This document shows positions 52,093 to 61,350 of a stretch of 64,000 nt of DNA, one piece after another. Source of the stretch: CADEED01 sp043747875 (GTDB lineage: Bacteria; Pseudomonadota; Gammaproteobacteria; Steroidobacterales; Steroidobacteraceae). The notes under the pieces were generated by a model. It saw only the letters and a program-made list of their open reading frames with translations. It was not told the DNA's origin and did not search any database. A program made the translations under genes and the position numbers. Each line of letters begins with the position of its first letter. Within the stretch, counting starts at the first letter, position 1. The DNA lies in the NCBI GenBank assembly GCA_043747875.1, contig JAYTOI010000100.1:1-64000 (forward strand). The letters run 5' to 3'.

Positions 52093-53196
52093 ATGGAGTT
52101 TTACCAAAAGGCCTTTTTCGTCGCGCTGGCGCTGCTGATCGGATACGGGCTGCTGCTGGTCGTGCAGCCCTTCGCGGGCTCGATGGCCTGGGCCATCTTC
52201 CTCGCCTTCATCCTCCTTCCCGTGCACACCTGGCTCACGCTCAAGCTGCGTGGCCGGGCAGGCTGGTCGGCGGGCATCATCACCGGCCTGACCCCGTTTG
52301 CGCTGCTGACGCCGCTCACCTTCCTCGGCAGCGTTTTCGCAAACCAGGCGCGCGCGCTGGTCGCATACATTCAAAAGAGCGAGCTGCGAATCGACGGCAC
52401 CACGCTGTCACACCTGGAGCAGTATCCGGTCATCGGACCCGTGGCGCGCATGGCGCGCGAGCAGATGTCCATCTCCGGCGCCGACATGCAGGAGTGGCTC
52501 ACGAACAGCGCGCAGACCATCCTCAAGACCGTGGCGACGTTCAGCGGTGGTTTCGTTTTGTCCGCGCTCGGCACGCTGGTCGGTTTCTTCTTCATGCTGT
52601 TCCTGCTCTTCTTTTTCCTGCGGGACGGCCGCGGCATGTTCAACACGCTGCAACGGCTGATCCCGGTGCCGTCGGAGCATCGCGAGCAACTCTTCGACCA
52701 CCTCGCGAGCGTCACGCGCGGCGTGTTCTACGGCATCGGGCTCACGGCCATCTGCCAGGGCGTGCTCGTCGCCATCGGCTTCGCGATCGCCGGACTGCCG
52801 TCGCCCGTGGTGTTCGGCGTGCTCGCGGCCATCCTCGCGCTCCTGCCCGCGGGCGGCGCGGCGATCGTGTGGATTCCGGGCGTGCTGTTCCTTGCACTGG
52901 CCGGTCAGTGGGGCATGGCAATATTCCTGTTGGTATGGGGTGTCGTCGTATCGACGTCGGACAATTTCCTGCGTCCGGTCCTCGTGTCGCGGTACGCGCC
53001 GGTGTCGGCGTTCATCGTGTTCGTCGGCGTGGTGGGTGGCATCGCGGCCTTCGGCACCATTGGCATCGTGGTGGGGCCCGTGTTCCTGGCGCTGGTCGCG
53101 GCCATCCTCGAATACTTCGACGAGAAAGTGATTGCGCCGAACGTGCCGAAGATCGAGGCGCAGGCGGACGAGCCACCGCCGACTTCCGGGCTGTAG
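52093..53196 (+). CDS. AI-2E/PerM-family transporter
   Basis: An inner-membrane protein of 367 residues with about eight helices: two or three pairs at the start (K-A-F-F-V-A-L-A-L-L-I-G), a central soluble helical segment (about 90-145), then further helices with G-L-P-S-P-V-V-F-G-V-L-A and the family-typical D-N-F-L-R-P. The family includes the AI-2 exporter TqsA and sodium-coupled exporters; the substrate is unknown here. About 270 bases of upstream DNA separate it from the divergent cupin gene. Confidence 0.85.
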   Translation: MEFYQKAFFVALALLIGYGLLLVVQPFAGSMAWAIFLAFILLPVHTWLTLKLRGRAGWSAGIITGLTPFALLTPLTFLGSVFANQARALVAYIQKSELRIDGTTLSHLEQYPVIGPVARMAREQMSISGADMQEWLTNSAQTILKTVATFSGGFVLSALGTLVGFFFMLFLLFFFLRDGRGMFNTLQRLIPVPSEHREQLFDHLASVTRGVFYGIGLTAICQGVLVAIGFAIAGLPSPVVFGVLAAILALLPAGGAAIVWIPGVLFLALAGQWGMAIFLLVWGVVVSTSDNFLRPVLVSRYAPVSAFIVFVGVVGGIAAFGTIGIVVGPVFLALVAAILEYFDEKVIAPNVPKIEAQADEPPPTSGL

Positions 53197-53304
53197 CGTA
53201 AAGAGCAGCAGTCGGCGCCGCAGATTCGGCGGCTGTCTCGCGTCGGCGCGCCGGTGCATGCGCCACCATCGGCCGCGAAGTGTCGGGTATCATCGCCGCC
53301 CCCG

Positions 53305-55476
53305 ATGGACGCCTCCACGATTCTCGATCCGCTGAACGACGCGCAGCGCGCGGCCGTTTCCGCTCCCGTAGGTCCCGTGCTGGTGCTCGCCGGCGCGGGC
53401 TCGGGCAAGACGCGCGTGCTCATTCACCGCATAGCCTGGGCCATCGTCACCGAGGGTGCATCGCCATATTCCATCCTCGCGGTGACCTTCACGAACAAGG
53501 CCGCGGCCGAGATGCGTCAGCGCATCGAGAAGTTGTTAGGCGTGCCCGGCAACGCCATGTGGGTGGGCACGTTCCACGGCATCGCGCACCGCCTGCTGCG
53601 CCTGCACTGGCGCGACGCCAACCTGCCGCAGGGTTTTCAGATCCTCGACGGCGAGGATCAACTGCGGCTCGTGAAAAAGATCGTGAAGGCGATGGAGCTC
53701 GACGAAGCGCGCTGGGTGCCGAAGGAAATCCAGTGGTTCATCAACCACAACAAGGATGAAGGCCTGCGGCCAGGCACGCTCAAGGACGCCGGCGACCCGA
53801 CGCGCCGCCAGCTCATCCGCATCTACGCCGAATACGAGGCGCAGTGCCAGAAGACGGGCGTGGTCGACTTCGCCGAACTCCTGTTGCGCGCATACGAGCT
53901 GTGGCGCGATCGGCCGGAGATCCTCAAGCACTATCGCCACCGCTTCCGCCACGTGCTCATCGACGAGTTCCAGGACACGAATGCGATCCAGTACGCCTGG
54001 GCGCTGATGATCGCGGGGCCAGAAGGCGCGCCGTTCGTGGTCGGCGACGACGATCAGTCCATCTACCGCTGGCGTGGCGCACGCGTCGAGAATCTCACGC
54101 GCTTCACCAAGGATTTTCCGGCCGCCAGGATGTACCGCCTCGAGCAGAACTACCGCTCGACGGGCAACATCCTCAAGGCGGCGAACGCGCTCATCGCGAA
54201 CAACACCAGCCGTCTCGGCAAGAATCTCTGGACGCAGGGCGTGGATGGCGAGCGCATCAAGCTGTACGCCGCGTTCAACGAGCGCGACGAGGCCGAGTTC
54301 GTGCTGAGCCGCATCCGCGATTGGCAGAACCAGGGCGGCGCGCGGCGCGACGTCGCAATCCTCTATCGCAGCAACGCGCAGTCGCGCGTGTTCGAAGAAA
54401 TATTCATGGCCGCCCGCATTCCATACCGCGTCTACGGCGGCCTGCGGTTCTTCGAGCGCGCGGAGATCAAGGATGCGCTCGCGTATCTGCGACTCATCAC
54501 GAATCGCGCCGATGACGCATCGTTCGAGCGTGTGGTGAACCTGCCGACGCGTGGAATAGGGGCGCGTTCGCTCGACTTGATCCGCGCGCAGGCAAAGGCC
54601 GCGGGCACGTCGATGTGGACCGCCGCCGCGCACTGCATCGCGAACGGCGTGCTCGGTCCGAAGGCCGAAACGGCGGTGAACGGCTTCCTGAAGCTGATCG
54701 AGCAGTTGGGCGCGGACATCGCGGGCCTCGAGCTGCACGAGCAGGTGGATCACGCCATCAACAATTCCGGCCTCATCGAGCACCACAAGAAAGAAAAAGC
54801 CGACCGCGGCGAGGCGCGTCTCGAGAACTTGAACGAATTGGTATCGGCGGCACGCGGCTTCGAGCCGGACAGCACCGGTCCGTCCGACGAAGAGAAGATG
54901 CCGCCGCTCGAGTCGTTTTTGGCGCACGCCGTGCTCGAATCGGGTGAAGGCCAGGCGGACGCCTGGGAAGACTGCATCCAGATGATGACGCTGCACACCG
55001 CGAAGGGCCTCGAGTTTCCGCTGGTCTTCCTGAGCGGCATGGAAGACGGACTGTTCCCGCATCAGCGCTCGTTGAACGACGCCGAGGGTCTCGAGGAAGA
55101 ACGCCGCCTCTGCTATGTCGGCGCGACGCGCGCGATGCGGCAGCTGTTCATCACGTATGCCGAACAGCGCCGTTTGCACGGCATGGACAGCTTCGGCACA
55201 CCGTCGCGCTTCATCGCGGAGATTCCCGAAGAATTGGTCGAAGAAGTGCGGCCGCGCATCCAGGTCGCCCGGCCGGTGGCGGCAGGCCGCTTCCGAGCGC
55301 CCGCCGAAGAACTCGCGCCCGGCGTGAGACTCGGTGCGCGCGTGCGACACAAGAAGTTCGGCGAAGGCGTCATCCTGAAGGTCGAAGGTCAGGGCGCGCA
55401 GGCAAACATCCAGGTCAACTTCGCCTCGCTCGGGGTGAAGATCATGATGCTGGAGTATCTGGAGGTAGTCCGGTGA
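53305..55476 (+). CDS. uvrD: DNA helicase II (UvrD)
   Basis: A superfamily 1 helicase of 723 residues, the usual UvrD length, acting in nucleotide-excision and mismatch repair. The Q motif (L-N-D-A-Q-R-A-A-V), Walker A (A-G-A-G-S-G-K-T), D-E-F-Q-D-T, D-D-D-Q-S-I-Y-R-W-R-G-A, and the late motif region L-H-T-A-K-G-L-E-F are all present. The C-terminal G-A-R-V-R-H-K-K-F-G-E-G is the tudor-like tail of UvrD/PcrA. The start at 53305 gives M-D-A-S-T-I-L-D. It overlaps pyrF by four bases (GTGA). Confidence 0.95.
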   Translation: MDASTILDPLNDAQRAAVSAPVGPVLVLAGAGSGKTRVLIHRIAWAIVTEGASPYSILAVTFTNKAAAEMRQRIEKLLGVPGNAMWVGTFHGIAHRLLRLHWRDANLPQGFQILDGEDQLRLVKKIVKAMELDEARWVPKEIQWFINHNKDEGLRPGTLKDAGDPTRRQLIRIYAEYEAQCQKTGVVDFAELLLRAYELWRDRPEILKHYRHRFRHVLIDEFQDTNAIQYAWALMIAGPEGAPFVVGDDDQSIYRWRGARVENLTRFTKDFPAARMYRLEQNYRSTGNILKAANALIANNTSRLGKNLWTQGVDGERIKLYAAFNERDEAEFVLSRIRDWQNQGGARRDVAILYRSNAQSRVFEEIFMAARIPYRVYGGLRFFERAEIKDALAYLRLITNRADDASFERVVNLPTRGIGARSLDLIRAQAKAAGTSMWTAAAHCIANGVLGPKAETAVNGFLKLIEQLGADIAGLELHEQVDHAINNSGLIEHHKKEKADRGEARLENLNELVSAARGFEPDSTGPSDEEKMPPLESFLAHAVLESGEGQADAWEDCIQMMTLHTAKGLEFPLVFLSGMEDGLFPHQRSLNDAEGLEEERRLCYVGATRAMRQLFITYAEQRRLHGMDSFGTPSRFIAEIPEELVEEVRPRIQVARPVAAGRFRAPAEELAPGVRLGARVRHKKFGEGVILKVEGQGAQANIQVNFASLGVKIMMLEYLEVVR

Positions 55477-56288
55477 ACTTCTCCGACAAACTCACGGCCG
55501 CCTGGAAGGCGACGAACTCGCTGGTGTGCGTCGGGCTCGACCCGGAGCCGAAGAAGTTTCCCGACGGGTTTCGCGACGCGCCGGGCGCCATCTTTGCGTT
55601 CAACAAGGCAATTGTCGACGCTACGCGCGATCTCGTTTGCGCGTACAAGCCGCAGTTTGCGCACTACGCGGCGCACGCTGCCGAGAACCAGCTCGAGCAC
55701 ACCATCGACTACATCAAGGCCACCGCGCGGAACGCCATCGTCATCCTCGATTCCAAGCGCGGCGACATCGGTTCGACCGCGGAGCAGTACGCGCACGAGG
55801 CGTTCGAGCGCTACGGCGCGGATGCAGTGACGGTGAACCCGTATCTGGGGCGCGACTCGGTGGAGCCGTTCCTCAAGCACGCCGACAAGGGCGTCATCAT
55901 CCTCTGCCGCACCAGCAATCCGGGCGCGAAGGATTTCCAGGATCTGAACGTCGGGCCGGGGAAGAAGCTGTTCCAGCACGTCGCGGAGAGCGTCGCGAAG
56001 GAATGGAACACCGCGCGCAATTGCATGCTCGTCGTTGGGGCCACTTACCCGGAGGAGCTGGCGGATATCCGCAAGCGCACCGGCGATCTGCCGTTTCTCG
56101 TGCCCGGAGTGGGCGCACAGGGCGGCGACGTCGCGAAGGTGATGGCGGCGGGCAAGACCGCGGCCGGCACCGGTCTGATCATCAGCTCATCGCGCGCGAT
56201 CCTGTACGCGAGCTCGGGCGAGGATTTCGCCGAAGCCGCGCGCAAGGCAGCGACGGAGCTGCGCGATTCGATCAACTCGCACCGGTAG
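55473..56288 (+). CDS. pyrF: Orotidine 5'-phosphate decarboxylase
   Basis: The last step of UMP synthesis. The 271-residue product belongs to the longer type-2 OMPdecase class. The catalytic D-S-K-R-G-D-I-G-S-T-A motif sits near residue 92-102, and later segments V-N-P-Y-L-G-R-D-S and G-A-T-Y-P-E-E-L match the family. The GTG start at 55473 overlaps the uvrD stop as GTGA, so translation is coupled to a repair gene, a chance pairing rather than a pathway. Confidence 0.95.
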   Translation: MNFSDKLTAAWKATNSLVCVGLDPEPKKFPDGFRDAPGAIFAFNKAIVDATRDLVCAYKPQFAHYAAHAAENQLEHTIDYIKATARNAIVILDSKRGDIGSTAEQYAHEAFERYGADAVTVNPYLGRDSVEPFLKHADKGVIILCRTSNPGAKDFQDLNVGPGKKLFQHVAESVAKEWNTARNCMLVVGATYPEELADIRKRTGDLPFLVPGVGAQGGDVAKVMAAGKTAAGTGLIISSSRAILYASSGEDFAEAARKAATELRDSINSHR

Positions 56289-56456
56289 GCGCGAGCCCGA
56301 CGCACAGCGCGGACTGCCGCATTTTTCGGTAGTTAGGGTGCGGGGCGGAACACCGGCGGTGGCCCTCTCGTGAGGGCCGGACCGGGTGATGGCGCGTTCG
56401 CGTCCGGCAGGAAGACGCGCCACGCGCGCGCCGGCTGTCGAAACGCGCGCCATTAG

Positions 56457-56885
56457 TCAGGGACCCCAGCGGAAGATCGGCGGCGGCACCTTGTTGTCGT
56501 TCTTGAACTCGGGTGCGTTCACGACCGGCGCGAATATGCGCCACGCATTGGCCGGGTGTTTCGCCGCGTACCACAGGCTCACCAGGCCCGGCGGCACGTC
56601 CTCGATATGCTCCATCGGCAGCAACCTCGTGCCTTCGACCACGATGGTGTTCGAGTCGGGGTCGGGTGCGTTGATGAGCGCGTTGAGCCGTTCAGGCGTC
56701 ATGTACTCGCGTACGTCGCGGATCCGCAGGTCGAGCGGTTTGCGCACCGCGGGTTTGACCGGCGCTGCCTGGGCCGGCGGCATCGCGGGCTTGGATGCGG
56801 CTGGTTTGGGTGCCGGCGCGGGCCGATCTGCCGCCTGTGTGGCGGCGGACATCACCAGTGCGATCCCCAGGGCAAACTTCGTCAT
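56457..56885 (-). CDS. Unclassified exported protein with a Pro/Ala linker
   Basis: A 142-residue protein with a signal peptide (cleaved near T-Q-A-A-D), a Pro/Ala/Lys-rich linker (about 20-48) and a short C-terminal domain. That domain contains R-D-V-R-E-Y-M-T-P-E-R-L-N-A-L-I and I-V-V-E-G-T-R-L-L-P-M. I do not recognise it. The linker suggests a wall- or outer-membrane-bridging lipoprotein-like role, but there is no lipobox. It is divergent from trkA, 88 bases apart. Confidence 0.65.
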   Translation of the reverse strand: MTKFALGIALVMSAATQAADRPAPAPKPAASKPAMPPAQAAPVKPAVRKPLDLRIRDVREYMTPERLNALINAPDPDSNTIVVEGTRLLPMEHIEDVPPGLVSLWYAAKHPANAWRIFAPVVNAPEFKNDNKVPPPIFRWGP

Positions 56886-56973
56886 GACAGCACCCTCGTT
56901 CTGGAGATGCGACCCTGCGCGCTGGCCGAAGTTTCCATCTCCAGCAATTCGCTGGCCGTACAATACGCCCCCC

Positions 56974-58347
56974 ATGAAGATCGTGATACTCGGCGCCGGC
57001 CAGGTCGGACGCACGGCGGCGTACCACCTGTCGCGGGAGGAATCCAACGAAGTCACGGTCGTCGACACCAACGAAGAAGTGTTGCGCGACCTGCAGGATC
57101 GCCTCGACATCCGCACCGTTGCCGGCAACGCCGCCTATCCATCCGTACTCGAAGCGGCGGGCTGCGCGTCCGCGGACATCGTCGTCGCGCTGACCTCGAG
57201 CGACGAAGTGAACATGATGGCCTGCGAAGTGGCCTACACGCTGTATCGCACGCGCACGAAGATCGCGCGCATCCGCTCTTCCGAATACACGAAGCATCCG
57301 AAGTTGTTTGCCGAGGAGGCGCTGTCGGTGGACGTGTGGATCAGTCCCGAGCAGCTGGTCACCGAATACATCGGGGAGCTCATCAAGTTTCCGGGCGCAT
57401 TGCAGGTCCTGGACTTCGCCGACGGCCGCGTGCGGCTGGTGGGAATTCGGGCCCGCAAGGGCGGCCTGCTGGTGAGCCAGAAGCTGGCCAAGCTGAAGGA
57501 ACATCACCCGAACACCGAGGCGCGCGTCGTGGCTATCTACCGCGCGGGACGGAGCATCATGCCGGACGGCGAGACCGTCGTGGAGGAAGGCGACGAGGTA
57601 TTCTTCATCGCCGCGCGCGACGACATCCGCAAGTTCATGAGCGAGATCCGCAAGGAGGAAGCCCCCGCGCGGCGCGTGGTGATCGCGGGCGGCGGCAACA
57701 TCGGCTTGTCGCTGGCGCGCAAGCTCGAAGAACAGCATCACGTGAAGCTCATCGAACGCGACCCGAAGCGCGCGCGGCGCATCTCCGAGCTGCTGCTCAA
57801 TACCATCGTGCTGAATGGCGATGCCGCCGACGAAGAGCTGCTGATCGAGGAGAACATCGACAGCTGCGACGTGTTCGCCTCGCTGACGAATTCCGAAGAG
57901 GCGAACATTCTCTCGGCCATGCTGGCCAAGCGCCTGGGCGCGCGGAAGGTCATGGCGCTGATCAACAAGCCGTCGTATGCCGAGCTCATGGAGAGCGGCA
58001 ACATAGACATCGCCATCTCTCCGCAGACCATCACCATCGGCTCGCTGCTCGCGCACGTGCGGCGCGGCGACGTGGTCCGCGTGCATTCGCTGCGACGCGG
58101 CGCCGCGGAGGCACTCGAGGCCGTCGTGCACGGTACCGACAAGACCTCGCGCGTGGTCGGCCGGCGGGTCGGCGAGATTCCGCTGCCCGACGGCGCCTCC
58201 ATCGGCGCGGTGGTGCGCGGCGACCAGGTGACGATCGCGCATCACGACACGATGATCCACAATGACGATCACGTCATCGTGTTCCTCTCCGACCGCCGTC
58301 ACGTCGAGCAGGTCGAGCGTCTGTTCTCCGGACCCGGCGGCCGCTGA
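56974..58347 (+). CDS. trkA: Trk potassium uptake regulatory subunit
   Basis: Peripheral NAD-binding subunit that gates TrkH. The 457-residue product has two RCK_N-RCK_C repeats: first Rossmann G-A-G-Q-V-G near residue 7, first C-terminal RCK domain about 140-225, second Rossmann G-G-G-N-I-G near 235-240 and a final RCK_C. This is the standard TrkA layout. The start at 56974 begins M-K-I-V-I-L-G-A-G-Q-V-G. It is followed six bases later by trkH. Confidence 0.95.
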   Translation: MKIVILGAGQVGRTAAYHLSREESNEVTVVDTNEEVLRDLQDRLDIRTVAGNAAYPSVLEAAGCASADIVVALTSSDEVNMMACEVAYTLYRTRTKIARIRSSEYTKHPKLFAEEALSVDVWISPEQLVTEYIGELIKFPGALQVLDFADGRVRLVGIRARKGGLLVSQKLAKLKEHHPNTEARVVAIYRAGRSIMPDGETVVEEGDEVFFIAARDDIRKFMSEIRKEEAPARRVVIAGGGNIGLSLARKLEEQHHVKLIERDPKRARRISELLLNTIVLNGDAADEELLIEENIDSCDVFASLTNSEEANILSAMLAKRLGARKVMALINKPSYAELMESGNIDIAISPQTITIGSLLAHVRRGDVVRVHSLRRGAAEALEAVVHGTDKTSRVVGRRVGEIPLPDGASIGAVVRGDQVTIAHHDTMIHNDDHVIVFLSDRRHVEQVERLFSGPGGR

Positions 58348-58353
58348 CCGCCG

Positions 58354-59802
58354 ATGTTCGCCGTCGCCCACGTCCTCGGCCTCATGATGGCGTTTTTCGG
58401 CCTGCTCTACCTGCTGCCGATCGCATGGTCGCTGGGCGCGCGCGACGGCGCTGCCCTCGATTTCGTGGCCGCCGCGGGCATCAATGCCGTGGTCGGCCTC
58501 GGCGTCGCCCTCGCTACGCGCGGCTGGCGACGCGAGCTCAAGCCGCGCGACGGATTCGTGCTCGTGTCCGCATCGTGGGTGCTGATGTCGGCGTCCGCCG
58601 CGATCCCGCTGATGATCGCGATTCCGGGACTGACCTTCACCGACGCGTATTTCGAGGCGATGTCCGGCCTGACGACCACGGGCTCGACGGTCTTGAGCCA
58701 CCTCGACGATCTCCCGCAGTCGATCAACCTGTGGCGGCATACGCTGCACTGGATCGGCGGCATCGGCATCATCGTGCTCGCGGTCGCCGTGCTGCCTTTG
58801 TTAGGCGTCGGCGGCATGCAGCTCTACAAGGCCGAAGCGCCCGGGCCCGTGAAGGACGAGAAGCTCACGCCGCGCATCACCGAGACAGCCAAGGCGCTGT
58901 GGTTCACGTACCTCGCGATCACCGCGCTGGGCGTGATCGCGCTGCGCATCGCGGGCATGTCCTGGTTCGACTCCATTTGCCATTCATTCTCGGCGATCGG
59001 GCTCGGCGGGTTCTCGACGCACGACGCGAGCATCGGCTACTTCGACTCGCATGTCGTCGAAGGCGTACTCATCGTGATCATGATCGTCGCCGCGTTCAAT
59101 TTTTCACGCCACTTCCTCGCCTTCCGATCGTTGTCGTTAGCGCCTTACAAGTCCGACTCCGAAGGCAAGGCCGTGCTCATCGTGCTCGGCGGTTCGGTAC
59201 TCCTCGTGTCGACGCTGCTGTGGGTCGATGGCACGTATCCGTCGTTCGGGGAGGGCCTGCGGCATTCGATGTTCAACGTGGTGTCGATCGCGACCACCAC
59301 GGGCTTCGTGACCGAGGACTACGAGAAGTGGCCGGCGTTCCTGCCCGTGTGGCTGCTGTTCCTGAGCTGCATCACCTGCAGCACGGGCTCGACGGGCGGC
59401 GGCATCAAGATGTTTCGCACGCTGCTGCTGGTACGCCAGGCGCGCCGCGAGCTCAAACTACTCATCCATCCGAGCGCCGTGATCCCGATCCGCATCGGTG
59501 GTCACACCATCCCCGAACGCGTGGTCTACTCGGTGCTGGCGTTCATCTTCCTGTACTTCGGCACCGTGCTCGTGCTGACGTTCGCGATGCTCGCGACCGG
59601 GCTCGACCTCGTCTCGTCCTTCTCCGCGGTCGTGGGATCCGTCAACAACGTCGGCCCGGGTCTGGGTGCGGTGGGCCCATCGACGAATTTCGCCGGCCTG
59701 ACGGATACGCAGACCTGGATCAGCACGCTCGCCATGCTCGTAGGCCGCCTGGAGATCTTCAGCGTGCTGGTGCTGTTCACCGCCACGTTCTGGCGCAAGT
59801 AG
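58354..59802 (+). CDS. trkH: Trk potassium uptake channel subunit
   Basis: Membrane subunit of the Trk potassium system, 482 residues with four M1-P-M2 repeats. Selectivity loops include M-S-G-L-T-T-T-G-S-T, I-G-L-G-G-F-S-T-H-D and V-S-I-A-T-T-T-G-F. S-T-G-S-T-G-G-G-I-K, which many family members have near the third or fourth loop, is present. Together with TrkA it forms a K+ uptake complex. The start at 58354 lies six bases after trkA. Confidence 0.95.
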   Translation: MFAVAHVLGLMMAFFGLLYLLPIAWSLGARDGAALDFVAAAGINAVVGLGVALATRGWRRELKPRDGFVLVSASWVLMSASAAIPLMIAIPGLTFTDAYFEAMSGLTTTGSTVLSHLDDLPQSINLWRHTLHWIGGIGIIVLAVAVLPLLGVGGMQLYKAEAPGPVKDEKLTPRITETAKALWFTYLAITALGVIALRIAGMSWFDSICHSFSAIGLGGFSTHDASIGYFDSHVVEGVLIVIMIVAAFNFSRHFLAFRSLSLAPYKSDSEGKAVLIVLGGSVLLVSTLLWVDGTYPSFGEGLRHSMFNVVSIATTTGFVTEDYEKWPAFLPVWLLFLSCITCSTGSTGGGIKMFRTLLLVRQARRELKLLIHPSAVIPIRIGGHTIPERVVYSVLAFIFLYFGTVLVLTFAMLATGLDLVSSFSAVVGSVNNVGPGLGAVGPSTNFAGLTDTQTWISTLAMLVGRLEIFSVLVLFTATFWRK

Positions 59803-59810
59803 CGGCGCTG

Positions 59811-60090
59811 CTAGTCCGGCTTCGGCGCCGGAAACGCCACTGCGACGATCTGATCCGCGCAGCGAGCCAGCAGGCCACGCACGCGTTCGTGGTACAGCGG
59901 ATTGCGGTCGACGGACTGGTCCCTGCGATCGAGATCCGCGTGGCTGAACCAGCGAATCGCCGAGAACGATCGGCAGCGGTGTCTGCTCCAGCGGAATGCG
60001 CACGTTGCCCAGCGGGAGGCCGCAGCCCGCCGCGCCGAGCGCCAGACCAACCAGGAGGCTAACTGCGAATGTAGCTTTCCAGGTCCGCAA
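59811..60090 (-). pseudogene. Frameshifted small lipoprotein gene remnant
   Basis: A TTG at 60090, inside the end of the CBS gene, opens a classic lipoprotein signal (W-K-A-T-F-A-V-S-L-L-V-G-L-A-L-G-A-A-G-C). The frame then reads into the antisense of trkH without stopping. A different frame continues D-L-D-R-R-D-Q-S-V-D-R-N-P-L-Y-H-E-R-V-R and stops at 59811. A frameshift near 59940-59960 would join them into one small lipoprotein of about 90 residues. Either a sequencing error or a decayed gene would explain it. Confidence 0.4.
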
Positions 60091-60487
60091 TCGTGCGCTC
60101 CTGCTCCTCGATGACCGCGCGCACCAGATCGCCGATGGACAGAACGCCCACCACGCGCTCACCCAAGACCACGGGCAGGTGCCGGATGCGCTTGTCCGTC
60201 ATGAGACGCATGCAATCGTGCGCGTCCTGCTTGGGAGTGACGGATATCACCTTGGCCGTCATGATGTCGCTGACCTTCGTCGCGGTGTCCGAGCGGCCTA
60301 ACAACACCACCTTGCGTGCGTAGTCACGCTCCGAGACGATGCCGACGAGCTTGTCGCCGGTCATCACCAGCAGCGCACCGACGTGGTGTTCGGCCATTTT
60401 CTTGATGGCCGCGAGCACCGCATCATCGGGTCCGACCGAGTAGATGCCCTTCGGCTTCTGATCCAGCAACTGTTGCACGGACAGCAT
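60059..60487 (-). CDS. CBS-domain pair protein
   Basis: A 142-residue soluble protein made of two CBS domains (about 8-63 and 75-130) with the repeating L-V-G-I-V-S-E-R-D-Y and V-V-G-V-L-S-I-G-D-L signatures. Such free-standing pairs usually bind adenosine nucleotides (AMP, ATP, NAD) and sense energy state. Its neighbour trkH is a membrane channel, but a direct link is not shown. The C-terminus overlaps the start of the frameshifted lipoprotein remnant. Confidence 0.9.
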   Translation of the reverse strand: MLSVQQLLDQKPKGIYSVGPDDAVLAAIKKMAEHHVGALLVMTGDKLVGIVSERDYARKVVLLGRSDTATKVSDIMTAKVISVTPKQDAHDCMRLMTDKRIRHLPVVLGERVVGVLSIGDLVRAVIEEQERTIADLESYIRS

Positions 60488-60851
60488 GGCGACCTCCGGC
60501 GGCGTGATGCGCCGTCTAGCTACAGGAGCGATCCATCAGTCTGGCGCGGCCGGGTGGACGGCCGGGGACAATCCGACGGTCGAACAGACCGCGCCGCGGA
60601 CTGGACGCTTCCACCGGCTGGCGATTGCTACTTCCCCTGCGGATGCCATTCTCGAACATGCGGCCTCGACGTATCCACGCGCCGCGCAAGATCATACGCT
60701 TACGGTCGCCAAATCCACACGTAGCTGCCCCGCGACATGGGAATAAGCGGCCGACTCTGAGATGATGCGCGCCGCCGGGGAAGCCAGCGAGGACGCCTGC
60801 CGCCGAGAGGCGGGCGCACGCCGGGGATAACGCCTCAGGATCAGGTCCGCC
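60488..60851 (+). other. Intergenic region between the CBS and CheD-like genes
   Basis: About 360 bases between divergent genes. I find no convincing coding frame; the longest plus-strand readings lack a ribosome site and a plausible product. The region near 60780-60830 is GC-rich with several short inverted repeats (CGCCTG/GGCG type), but I could not match a known riboswitch. It must hold both promoters. Confidence 0.5.
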
Positions 60852-61340
60852 GTGTCAGAAGCTCCCATTCCCGAAGTCAGAGTCGAGCCGGATCATTTCG
60901 ACGTCGTTACCACGGACGTCGTGCTCGTTGCGCAGCTCGAATCGACGTTCGCGTTATGTTTGTACGACGCCGTGCTCGAGTCCGGTGCGCTGGTGCATCT
61001 GCGCGTCGGGCCACCCGGACGCGTCCAGGACCCCGAGCTCACGGATACCTCGCTGTCTACCGACCTGTTGCTGCTCGACCGCTGTTTCGCTGAGCTGCGC
61101 AAGGTGGAGCCGCGCGCCCAGCATTGGCAGGCAAAAGTGGTCGGCCAAGTCCAAAACCTGCCGGGCGCGCGCGAACGTTTCGACGGCGTGCGCAGTTTCC
61201 TTTCGGCCTTCCTGCACGACACGAAAGTGAAGCTGGTTTCGGTGGATACGCATGTGGACCTCGTACAGTTGCTGCGGTTCCGTCCCGCAATGGGGCATGT
61301 TCGCAGCGAGCCACTTGCCGCTCCCCGCTTAGGTAGCTGA
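60852..61340 (+). CDS. CheD-like protein lacking the catalytic cysteine
   Basis: A 162-residue protein, GTG start. The segment A-Q-L-E-S-T-F-A-L-C-L-Y-D-A-V-L-E-S-G-A lines up with the CheD active region (L-G-S-C-V-A-V-C-x-x-D). The position of the catalytic Cys is Thr32, and Val26 replaces the usual Thr. His49 remains, exactly 17 residues after position 32 as in CheD. CheD enzymes deamidate chemoreceptor glutamines; this one should not be able to. No che genes are in the window. It lies ten bases upstream of the DUF885 gene. Similarity is by eye and moderate, so a different family sharing the fold is possible. Confidence 0.65.
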   Translation: MSEAPIPEVRVEPDHFDVVTTDVVLVAQLESTFALCLYDAVLESGALVHLRVGPPGRVQDPELTDTSLSTDLLLLDRCFAELRKVEPRAQHWQAKVVGQVQNLPGARERFDGVRSFLSAFLHDTKVKLVSVDTHVDLVQLLRFRPAMGHVRSEPLAAPRLGS

Positions 61341-61350
61341 AAATGCGGCG

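Noticed and set aside
53536..55350. Long open frame antisense to uvrD (604 residues)
   Set aside because: It is a shadow of the GC-rich uvrD codons: no ribosome site, and composition rich in His/Arg/Glu typical of antisense frames.
56692..58749. Long minus-strand frame opposite trkA and the start of trkH
   Set aside because: It runs across two well-supported plus-strand genes with an unnatural His/Arg/Asp composition; a high-GC antisense artefact.
60486..60746. 86-residue plus-strand frame in the CBS/CheD-like gap
   Set aside because: No ribosome site, no recognisable domain and low-complexity composition.
60780..60850. GC-rich folded stretch before the CheD-like gene, considered as a riboswitch
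   Set aside because: I could not match conserved bases of any riboswitch class I know; short inverted repeats are expected at this base composition.
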